Positions 54,301-64,000 of a stretch of 64,000 nt of DNA are shown here, piece by piece. The notes beneath the pieces are model-generated. The model saw nothing but the letters and a program-made list of their open reading frames with translations. It did no database searches and had not been told where the DNA came from. Numbering within the stretch: position 1 is the stretch's first letter; each line of letters opens with the position of its first letter. Origin of the DNA: Tetracladium setigerum (Eukaryota; Ascomycota; Leotiomycetes; Helotiales); contig PZJY01000008.1 in assembly GCA_031472005.1 (NCBI GenBank), forward strand, positions 620,001-684,000, in the 5' to 3' direction. Both the position numbers and the translations under genes were made by a program.

Positions 54301-57300
54301 TCAAACTTCAAACTTATTCCTAGAATTGGGTCCGCATTCGGCATTACAAGGGCCTGTCCGCCAGTCAATCACACAACTAAACAACGACTCATTGAAATAC
54401 TCATACTTCCCGACGCTTCTGAGGGCACAGGATGCTCGGCAGTCTATTTTAGATCTTGTTGGAAAGCTGTTTGAACAGGGGTGTGCTGTAAACTTTGACA
54501 TCATAAAGTCAATAAGTTCAACAATTTTGTCATCGGATGAGAAGGTTATCACCAACCTTCCACCGTATGCTTGGGATCTCACAAAACACTGGCATGAATC
54601 TCGTTTGAGTCGCGATTATAGGTTCCGCCCCCATCCTTACCACGACCTTCTTGGCTTGAGAGTGATTGGTAGTACAATTTTAGAACCAAGTTGGCGCAAC
54701 ATTCTCAGTGTTGATGGGCTTCCCTGGTTGCATGAGCACATCATCGACAATTTCGCTCTTTTTCCTGGATCTGGATTCTTGTGCATGGCAATTGAGGCCA
54801 TGATTCAAATACACAAGGACAGAGCCACGCCTCAGTTGATCTCGAAATTCATTCTTAAAGATATCACATTCTCAAAGGCCCTGATCATTCCGGACTCGCC
54901 CGAGAAAGTTGAAGTAATCCTGAGTCTCAGATCCGCAAGCTCACAAGAAAAATCTGGTTTGGCATGGGAGACTTTTCGTATCACCTCCCTTGGAGCTGAA
55001 GATATGTGGAATGAACACTGCCAAGGGAGCATCGCCCTGGAATTTGCATCACCAGATATCCTTAATGGCGAAAGAAATCACGAGGATGAAATTTCAGCAA
55101 CCGAAGCTGTTGAACACATGGAACGAATGAGAAATGCCTGCACTGAGACTGTTGATTCGACAGTGTTCTATGAAGAATTGCGGAAGAATGGAATCGATTA
55201 CGGCAAAACATTTTCGACAATTGAGAAGCTGCAAATTGGACCCTGTCAAGCGCTCGCAAATGTCAGAATCCCCGACATAGCAGCTTGCATGCCCTCGAAT
55301 TACCTGGAGGCACACGTAATCCACCCTGCAACGTTTGATGCACTCATGCACATTGCTTTGCCACTATACAGTCGACATTGTAGCCAAGGTGCTGCTATGC
55401 TAATTTCTATCGATGAAGTGACTGTTTCGGCAGACATCTTCAATACTGCAGGCGATGAACTTCTTGTTGCTTGCGATTTGACGCCTACAGGACCGCTCTC
55501 CGGTAGTGTTGATGTGTCTGTGTTTCAGTCGGACATTCAATCTTCAAAACGGCAGATTCTCACCCTTTCTGGCCAAGCATTCCGTGGTATTTCAGATGGC
55601 AAAGATAAAAGTTCATCACTTTCATCTGCAGAGGACAGGAACTTTCAGGTCGAACTGCGGGATTTCCCCGAGTCCGCAGCAGAGGAAGAGATCGTCCGAC
55701 GAGTGAATATCGTGTATAGAAGCGATGAAAAAGCTCTACATGAACTCACAGACTCGCTGTTCTCAAGCCTCCAATTGAGAGGTGTGGAAGTAAGAGTTTC
55801 GAAGGAACTCCTTGAAGATGACGACGAAGCAACAGTACATGTAATACTGGATAATTCGGGAGCCTCTCTCGGAGAGTTGAACAATTCTCTGTCAGCAACA
55901 AACCTTTTCATGCTGGTCAATTCGTTCACTGAACAATTACCATCGACAGGGAGTCAAACAGGCCAGAGTCAAAATGAAGGCCAGCTGTGCACTCTGAATT
56001 TTGTTGGAGAGATAAAAGATATATCGCATGCAGCCGCTGCCATACTGTTGGCGCTCTCCTCCTCGCTCTCGAATCACGAAAAAGAACTTCCTTATGAGTT
56101 TATTTACTTTTACACTGCTGGTCAGCTCAAAGTACCTCGTCTTTTAGAAGCCACCGGCTTTTCGGAATGGGCTGCAAGGGTAAAGGGAAAACACACGGTT
56201 GAACTGGGCCACTTCACCAGAAGGAAGGAAGTCTCAAGTTGAAAGTTCAAGCGCCCGGACTACTTGATAGTCTTGTCTTTGTTGACGACGAAATTTTGAA
56301 GGCTCCGATTTGCTCCGATGAGATTGAAATTGACGTTCGCGCACATGCGGTGAACCAGAAAGATGTTGTGATTGCTATGGGCCGTCTCAGTAGTTCAACA
56401 CCAATGATTGGCGAACTCGCCGGTATCGTCACCGCAGTTGGATCAAACGCCCAGAAATCATTCAAGATTGGCGACCGTGTTTGTGGCTTTGGCGGGTCGT
56501 CTTATGGAAGCAAGTCGAGGATAAATCATAATCTTGCTCAGCAACTGCCTAAAACCCTCTCATTCGTCCAAGGGGCGTCAATTCCCTACGCATTCCAGAC
56601 CGCATACCACGCCTTGCTCGAGGTGGCTAAATTACAGCGCGGCGACACAGTCTTGATCCATTCGGCTTTGAGCGCTGTTGGAATAGCCGCAGTCTTAATT
56701 GCCAAACATGTTGGTGCCCAGATATTTGCAACGATCAGGAGCGAAAGTATTTCCAAACGGGAGACTCTCATTAACAAGCTCGATATATCACCTCTCAATA
56801 TTTTCTCCAATACATCCGATGTGTTCCGACGTGGCATATTGCGCATTACGGGTGGAAGAGGTGTTGACGTCGTCTTCAACTCGCTTCCTGGAATGCTCAC
56901 AGACACATGGGCATGTGTTGCTGACTTTGGAACAATCGTCGATATCTCTAAATCAAAGGACAATTTGCCACCACAGTTTTCACAAAAGACCGTCACGTTC
57001 GCTTCGATTGACATGTCATCTCTAGCGCAGAAACGACCGGAGAAAGTCAAGCTGTTGTTTGAGAAAGTCATCTCATTGTTCAATAATGGAGATCTCAAAC
57101 CAAGTCATCCCGTGGCAGAAATGTCAATCTCGAATATCGTTGACGCTTTTCGACTAGTCCAACTCCGAAAACAGACGGGCAAAGTCGTGCTGACTATTGA
57201 TGAAGACAGCCGAGTTCGCCAGCAGGTTGCGCCGCCTTCGAAATCAAGCTTTACTCAACACGGTGCTTATTTGATCGCTGGTGGAGAGTATACAATAATC

Positions 57301-60173
57301 AGAACTATTTGTGTGTTTCTGGTCGCTCACGGAGCAAAGAACATTATCCTTCTTGCAGCGCCTGACCTTAAGGACGCCCAAAGCCGGATTGCCGCCGAGT
57401 CTAAATTATTGGGTGCAAATGTAACTGCCTTAGCCTTTGATGCTACGAATTCCGGGCAAGCTACTTCTTATGGATTAGAGTGGCAGAATCAAGGACTTGT
57501 CTTGAAAGGTATCTTTCAATTAGAGGTATGTACTTCTAGAAGATCCAAGAAATATTCATCACTAATCCCAATTAGAAGTTTGACCTAACAGCGCTTGAAC
57601 ACGACAAGCTGGAATTCTTGATTCATATTTCGCAATCTTCAAACGCATCAGCACCGACCACTAGCTTTATCGCCAGCCAAGAGAACAAAGTTCAATCTAA
57701 TCCTCAATTTATTTCTTTGGCGGTAGGCTCTCTCTCGGCGGAAGAGCTTTCGCTCGCCCTAGAATACGCAACGGGTCCTCAAGCAAGATCGGATAGTTGC
57801 AGGCATCTAATCCTTGGGATTGAACAGAACTCAATAGCTGTTCAGAAGTCTTCCAACTCTCAAAATCTTCTTTTCAGCCTGTTGAAGGAAAGGATCACTT
57901 TAGGGGATGTAGGGGATGAGACCAAGGATAACAAAAGCATTACGGGCGCAGCAACGATTCAGGAAGCCGAGAGCATCGCATCTCAACTTGTCGCTACAAA
58001 AATATCCGCCTTGGTTGCTATTGACGAGGATGACATTGATTTGAATATTCCGTTTTCCGAACTCGGTCTGGATTCTCTTGTCGCAATCGACTTCAAAAAT
58101 TGGATAGGACGGGCTTTCGCATCACCGATGCAAACATCCGAGATATTAGATGCATCAAGTATCCGATCATTGGCAGCACTGATTGTCAGAAGATCAACAA
58201 TAGTGACTGCCGAAAAGCGAGCTGCGTGGAGTGGTACCGAAATGGCTGATGTCAAAACACCGGAGCAGCCAAAGAAGCAGACCAATGGGACAACGAAAAC
58301 GAATGGTGTCCAAACTCACATCGCCGCGAAGCCCAAGCTACCTAGACTACCTCTTCCGGATCTAGAGAGTAGCCTACAGAATTACCTCAATTCAGTTCGA
58401 CCGTTTTGTTCAGACGCGGAATTTGCAAACACATATGATATCGTCAACAATTTCAAAAAGCCAGGCGGACTCGGGAGGAAACTACACTCACGCCTCGAGA
58501 AACTGGAGAACAATCCAAACATAGACTGCTGGCTGGAAGACTTGTACAACGGCGCAAGCTTCCTCAACCGTCGAGTTCAACTGATTCCTTTCAGCAACTT
58601 CTTCTTCACGCACAAACTCAGTCCCTTCCCGCACTCGCAGACCGAACGAGCGGCGATAATTACGGAGAGCGTTTTTAGATACCAAAAGCTACTCGAGGCA
58701 GATAAGTTACCTACCCAATATCTGAACGAGCAACCTGTGTGTACTTTCTTGAATCAGTGGTTGTTCAATGCAACTCGGCGACCTGGACTCAGAACTGACA
58801 CGATGCACAAATTCCCCGGCAATGAATATTTTGTGACTTTGAGTCGGGGAAGAGTTTTCAAGACACCTCTTATTGAAGCATCGAGGAGTGTGTCATACAA
58901 AAAGCTCAAAGCAACATTTGATGCTATATTACACATCACCAACGATTCTCCATTGTTGTGGAATGGCATTCTCACCGCTGACGAAAGGAACTCTTGGGCA
59001 CAGGTTTGTAGCCCCAGAAATTCAACCCAAAATCGTTCACTTTGCTAACTGATTACAGATACGAAAACGTCTTCAGGAAATCGATGCCTCGAACTCTGCA
59101 TATCTGGACACAATTGAGGCTGCTTCATTCCTAATATGTCTTGATGACGCCTCACCAAGCAGTTCATCTGATCGAGCGCGACATTATCATTTCGGAGACG
59201 GATCAAATCGATGGAATGACAAATCACTCCAATTCCCTGTCTGCAGTAATGGAATTTCCGGCATTATTGGCGATCATTCCATGATGGATGCTGGAACAGT
59301 GTTCGGTTTGAATGCCTTCGTAACGAAGACGATCATGGAATTCAAGAGACCAGATGAGTCCATCTTCGCCAATGGTACATCTCCTATTGTTCTTGAAGAG
59401 TATCCCCTGGTCATAGATGACACCATCGGGGCTCGAATAGAGCATGTTAAGCAAGATTTATACAAGCACACTTCGGGATCGAGCACGAATTCTTCACCAT
59501 CGAAAACTTTGGTGCTGCAGCCTTCAGATCAGTCAAGTGTCCACCCAAAAGCGCTTTTCAGGTCATTTCCATGCTTGCTTCCAAGGAGCATTTCGGCTGC
59601 CTTGAACCGTGCTGGGAGTCTGCATCCCTGAGCAACTTCCACAAAGGCCGAGTCGAAAACAACCAAGGCTTACTCGCTCCAGCAGTCGAATGCATAGCTT
59701 CTGTCAACGATGTCAGTTTGCCCATTGAAAACCGCCGCAAGTTGTTCCTCGAAGCGTCGAAATCACATGCAAGCTCGCTTACTCGGGCGGTTCGAGGTCG
59801 AGGTTTTGATCGTTACCTCACTTCGCTGCGACAGGTTTCTGAGAAAGGGGAAGAACCCATCGCATTATTTGATGATCCAATCTACGCGAGGACAAGACCA
59901 CGGAAGTTTATGGCGCATTGTCATGAAACAGGTATGCTAGAACAAGCATATTTGATGAGAGAGCCCGAGGCCATCTGGCTACATTTCATAGTAGAGGATA
60001 ATTGGTGAGTTTCAATCCTGCTACTGTGTTTGATGCTATCATTTCTAATAATGTATAGTGTTAAATGGTCTATAGCTGGTCCTGTTGGACGGACAAAGGA
60101 TTTCCGCGCTTCTCTAGAGAAAGCAGCCAACGAGATTAAGGCTCTTTTCTCTTTGGACAAAGGCGATTTATAA
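51363..60173 (+). CDS. HR-PKS PKS2 with C-terminal carnitine-acyltransferase domain
   Basis: Predicted 2750 residues in nine exons. The eight introns are at 51499-51583, 52074-52185, 52279-52326, 52853-52902, 52987-53092 (GC-AG), 57526-57575, 59004-59058 and 60005-60058. KS ~6-450: Cys in DTGCSGG (~197), HGTGTAAGD (~332), KANIGHLESASG (~372). AT: TGQGAQW and GHSSGE (~668). DH from ~950: EHIIDNFALFPGSG (His ~992), Asn replacing the usual Gly, then HPATFDALMH. No methyltransferase motif. ER (~1500-1810): IHSALSAVGIAA, cofactor loop degenerate. KR: IAGGEYTIIRTICVFL lacks the GxGxxG pattern, and the Tyr-containing catalytic segment is missing. ACP: LGLDSL (~2085). A choline/carnitine acyltransferase domain (~2150-2750) has catalytic His in GDHSMMDAG (~2469). 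Frame breaks near 56235 and 59460 each need one base. The C-terminal domain presumably transfers the chain to an alcohol acceptor. Confidence 0.88.
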
Positions 60174-60873
60174 ATTTGGGATTTGACGCTGAAAGACTAG
60201 TTTGCTCTGAATTTAGACCTTTACACTACTGCTAGACTGACATGTGATCTATTTAATTCTTTAAATTCTTTCCCAAACACATTTATAGTCAAATAGAGTG
60301 ACCGATGAATTGTTGTTTATAATCACGTGACTTGCAAGAGAGCATTCAGGGACTTACACACTTGCTGACGAAGCCAAGTGTGCGGTAGAGCAGACATGAG
60401 GCATTAAATTGCCGAGCTCTACGGATTAATTTTGGTATCTTTCGGGTCACCAGAGTCTTGATAACCCGAAAACACGAGGTTCCGAAGCTGACGACAACGG
60501 CGAGAGTTTATCCTTCACTCGACTCCTGCATTATACCCTCCCACTTCTCACCTATCCACAATTGAATCTAGACTCATGGCTTCAGGCCCGTCGGCCCTCG
60601 CTCCTCTGAATCCTGAGCCGTAATTCCATATGGTAACATGCGTTGATCGACAGAGGATTGCGCTCCTTCGCGTTTGATAGATCAACACCTACCTTTCGTT
60701 CGAAGTGCATCCTGCAGATCACGTATCTCGATCCTTTGGATGCATCCCGCTGACATCAGATTTCTTTCCTATTTTGCGAAGAAGATTGATATGCTTCAAA
60801 GAATCTATACCCGTTCTTTCAAATCAGACTGATCAGTATCTCGAGATCTCAGAGCCGTTTCCCAAGTTTCAAA
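60174..60873. promoter_or_regulatory. Upstream region of the O-methyltransferase gene
   Basis: 700 bp with no gene. It contains TCACGTGA at 60323-60330 and an inverted repeat TTTCGGGT-N16-ACCCGAAA at 60440-60471, a further CGGG-type element in a cluster promoter. Confidence 0.5.
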
Positions 60874-62256
60874 ATGGGTTCTATCGACTTAACAACTTAT
60901 TCAATTGTGGAATCACCTTCCATGAAGTCCTTGCTCGAAACTCTTCAGGATTCTAAAATCAACTCAAGTGCCATCGCAGGCAATAAAGACAGCAGGGAAA
61001 AGCTATTGGCTGCTTCGAAACAACTGACTGCTGTCCTTGAGGCACCTGATGATGCTTTGAATTATGCACAATTTTATGTATGTTTGCTCTCATGGGAATT
61101 TTCAGAAGATTTTTAAAGTAATGTTATTTCAAAGCCTCAAGTGTTCATGTGTATTCGTGTTGCCGTCGATTTGAAATTGTTTCATCTCATTGCGGAACAT
61201 GGTCCCATCACGGCAGCGCAGCTCGCTGTCGCTGCTAATGCCGAAGAACAACTTCTTGGTATGTGCAACTTTCAATCGAATTCAATCGTACGAGCTGATT
61301 CAAAATAGTTCGATTGATGAGAGGTTTGACTTGGGGAGGATATGTCGCAGAAGTCGACAATGAGACTTATCAAGCAAATAGGAACACAATTTACTTGCTC
61401 ACACCTTCCGTCCAAGCTGGCATTAGGCATTGGTATGTCAACCACGTTAAATTTTAAAGCCAGTATCTGATTAAAAATATCAAGGTACGATGCAGGTCTG
61501 AATTCGTTCTACAAAATGCCCGAATATTTCAAGTCAAACAAATACACTAGCCCCGCCGATGCACACACTGGTCCTCTCCAATTTGCCTTCAACACAAGCA
61601 TGGAAAGTTACGCTTACTGGAAACTCACTCCCGCCTTCGCCGAAAACTTCAACACGTTCATGTCTGGGAAGTTCACTTCGGAAACGCAAAGTCAATCTTG
61701 GCTGGATTACTGTCCTATCCAACAGAATATCATCGATGGATATGATGCGAAAGTCGGAGACGCAATGTTCGTTGATGTCGGGGGAAGTTTTGGCCATGTC
61801 GTGCAAGACTTCAAACGAAAGTTTCCCACCGCGCCAGGACGGTTCATCGTAGAGGATCTGAAGGATGTCATTGCCGATATCAGAACTCTTGATGCCGATA
61901 TCGAAACCATTCCATACGATTTCTTCACGCCGCAACCCATCATTGGAGCAAGAAGTTATTATTTCGCGAATGTGCTTCACAATTGGTCAGACCAGGACTG
62001 CCAGAAGATCTTGAATAATGTCGTGAAGGCAATGGTGAAGGGCTATTCGGTATTGTTGTTGAATGAAGGAATTATGCCTGCGAAGGATTGCTCATTGGGA
62101 ATGATTGGAAGAGATTTGGGAATGATGGCTTTGCATTCGGCAGGGGAGAGAAGTGAGAGTCAGTGGAGAGATTTATTGGGGAAGGCTGGGCTAAAAGTTA
62201 CGAATGTTTGGTATTCGGGGATTGGAGAGGGAGTCATTGAAGCTGCTTTAATTTGA
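60874..62256 (+). CDS. SAM-dependent O-methyltransferase (plant COMT-like, domain 2)
   Basis: Predicted 407 residues in four exons: 60874-61077, 61135-61258, 61309-61432, 61485-62256. Introns are 57, 50 and 52 nt, and the exons sum to 408 codons. The N-terminal half has the winged-helix dimerisation segment (VAVDLKLFHLIAEHGPITAA, then LMRGLTWGGYV). The SAM-binding motif is VFVDVGGSFGHV, with Ser in place of the usual third Gly. A second motif is RFIVEDLKDVI, and the catalytic His lies in VLHNWSDQDC. This architecture is common in fungal polyketide clusters, where it methylates a hydroxyl of the product. The position immediately after PKS2 on the same strand supports membership in the cluster. 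The exact acceptor cannot be read. Confidence 0.9.
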
Positions 62257-63158
62257 GTAGAACGAAATCAAAACTTTTCAACTTATTTTTGAGTTACAAG
62301 CACTTTCTACTTTGACTGCTGTGAGCGAAACGAGATTTGAAATGATTTCTTCACGTATTCCATCTCAAAAATATCGAAAGAGCATGATCTTAGTTTTCCA
62401 ATCTCTGCAAAAACTCGCATAAGCTAACATCCGCCGTCGTCAACGTTCTGTACAGTACAACCACAGGCCAGAAACCAAAATTTTCACCCAAAAGCCGAAC
62501 CAAGACAAACCCCTACCTTAACCGAAAAGGGGAAAAGAGCGCTTAAGGACCAGGTCACTCGCCTGGTGCCGCCATGATCTAGCCGACCGGGTAAACAGAA
62601 TACTTCCCAGTCCGTATTTATGTTATCATACTCTGTCCACGCTATGCGGAGAAGTACAGGATAAAATATACCGATGCGTGAGATATGCAATGCTACCATG
62701 CAGGCCAGCTAGCTTTGTGTTACAAATAGATAATGCAGTTAGTCGCGAAAACGGGAGTTCCCGCTAAAGTAATGCAATGTAATGCAATACCTGTAAGCTG
62801 CGCCGTAGGCTGCGAGGTTGCTGTGGATACTACACAATTGCGACTCCGGAATTTTGGGGACCCCGCCCTGTTCAATCGGTTAATGTGATTCTCGCTTAGA
62901 TGGACCTTTCTCAATTAGGCAATTGAGTCTGTTATCCGTTCTGGAGTGTGTTTATAATATTTACCTGCCTTGGCTCAATCATTACCAAGTTGTAAATACC
63001 CCATTATTCATCAGTTTGTAAATCTATTCTCGAAATAGGTCGGTCTCGGAACATTGAAATATTTGCCTGCGGTGACGCTTGATTCTCCAACGGGGAGACC
63101 AATTGTAGTTTCCCATCGCTTTTGATTGATTTTACTCTGCAAATTCAGATCTCGAGAC
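62257..63158. promoter_or_regulatory. Upstream region of the BAHD acyltransferase gene
   Basis: About 900 bp, no gene. It includes CGGGA-GT-TCCCG at 62752-62763, which is also a CGG-N6-CCG arrangement typical of Zn2Cys6 dimers, and a short TAATGCAATG tandem repeat near 62769-62788. Confidence 0.5.
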
Positions 63159-64000
63159 ATGAGACTCCTCTCCAAAAAGACGTACATTGGTCCCCCAGAA
63201 GGTTGGTCTAGAAGGGATTTGACGTATTGGGATTCGAGCTTGGTAGGGGTGTTATGTGCCTGGGTTTCTGCCCATTGTATTGACTTTAAACTCAGTTCGC
63301 TCGCGATGAATCCCCTGTAGTCGGGTGGGTTTTCGAAGGATCCGATTTCAATACACAGCAGATATCTTCAACACTCGCAAGGGCAATTGAAACACGCGCA
63401 CCATGGTTGAGAGGAAGGCTCGCTCGAACGGAATCTGGTTCTGTGAGTTTTGAGTTTCAATTCTGGAGACACCACACATAATTTCTAGAGGGGCAGTTTG
63501 ATAGAAGTAATTAGCTAACCGTTCTAGCCTCCATATGAGATCCACGTCCCACCTGATACTGATACTATTAAATCCTTTAATACAACCATCTCGAGGATAC
63601 AAGACAAGCTCAGTACAGTAATTGCCTACACTTCGAATGGCACACTGTTGGCGAACATCCAATACTTCCAGACCTATGATCCGCAGGTTCTCAATCCTCG
63701 CACATTGGTTAACGGAGTGGAAGAATACATTTCGAAGAGTTTACCCCTTCTCCATCTTCACTTCATCGTCGCCAGCGATGCCACATTGATTAGTTTATCA
63801 TGGAGCCACATCGCAATGGATGCTCTCGCAACTGCAGAGATTGTTAAAGCTTGGGAACTTGCTTTCTCCTCTTATGAAGCTCCGAAATATCCAGACATTA
63901 ACCCCTCCACTTTTTTTAATTTTACAGAAAAAGTTGATATAGAAGAGGACTGGATTCCAGAAGGATCAATCGTCCCCAGCACGTTCCAACTTCTCAAGTT
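63159..64000 (+). CDS. BAHD-type acyltransferase (5' part, runs off the window)
   Basis: Acyl-CoA-dependent O-acyltransferase, partial at the right edge. Exons: 63159-63242, 63296-63442 and 63528-64000 onward, with introns of 53 and 85 nt, both with good branch sites. The reading begins MRLLSKKTYIGPPEGWSRRD, passes ISSTLARAIETRAPWLRGRL and the substrate-lobe segment LHFIVASDATLISLSWSHIA, and contains the catalytic HxxxD as HIAMDA at about residue 171. This is the expected position in this family, which includes plant hydroxycinnamoyl transferases and fungal acetyltransferases of the trichothecene 3-O type. The DFGWG motif would lie beyond the edge. Upstream ATGs in other frames do not fit the conserved sequence. 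It follows the methyltransferase on the same strand and probably acylates the polyketide. Confidence 0.82.

Overview
The window is nuclear DNA of a filamentous ascomycete (Pezizomycotina). The evidence is short 45-110 nt introns with GTRAGT-type donors and CTAAC-type branch sites, an intron-containing tRNA-Arg, and typical ascomycete genes: an eisosome BAR protein, the SWI/SNF subunit Ssr4, a NACHT-ankyrin STAND receptor and highly reducing polyketide synthases (HR-PKS). A leotiomycete of the Sclerotiniaceae type is my guess; the sequence does not prove it.

The left two thirds (about 2-39 kb) is mainly housekeeping sequence with long AT-rich or simple-repeat spacers. In order: ssr4-like (-), a Ser/Pro low-complexity protein (-), 6-phosphogluconate dehydrogenase (-), an RBM42-type RNA-binding protein (+), tRNA-Arg(ACG), a Ppx/GppA-type retrograde regulator (-), a hypothetical protein (-), a GNAT acetyltransferase (-), a NACHT-ankyrin receptor (-), an MFS transporter (-), a His-rich small protein (+), a Pil1/Lsp1 eisosome protein (+), a large conserved fungal protein of unknown function (+) and an SDR reductase (+).

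From 39.7 kb to the right edge lies a polyketide gene cluster. PKS1 (-) is KS-AT-DH-MT-ER-KR-ACP. A divergent alpha/beta hydrolase of the polyketide-transferase type follows. PKS2 (+) is KS-AT-DH-ER-KR-ACP with a C-terminal carnitine-acyltransferase domain. Then come an O-methyltransferase and a BAHD-type acyltransferase that runs off the window. PKS2 has a collapsed KR and an altered ER cofactor loop. I infer that two chains are made separately and joined or off-loaded by the dedicated acyl-transfer enzymes, then methylated and acylated. CGGG-type inverted repeats occur upstream of four of the five cluster promoters. No pathway regulator gene is visible.

A cross-cutting observation concerns sequence quality. 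At least ten reading-frame breaks in five multi-exon genes are all explained by exactly one missing base, often in a C/G run. With those bases counted, the exon lengths sum to multiples of three. This looks like systematic under-calling in the assembly rather than gene decay. The genes are therefore annotated as intact, with the breaks recorded.
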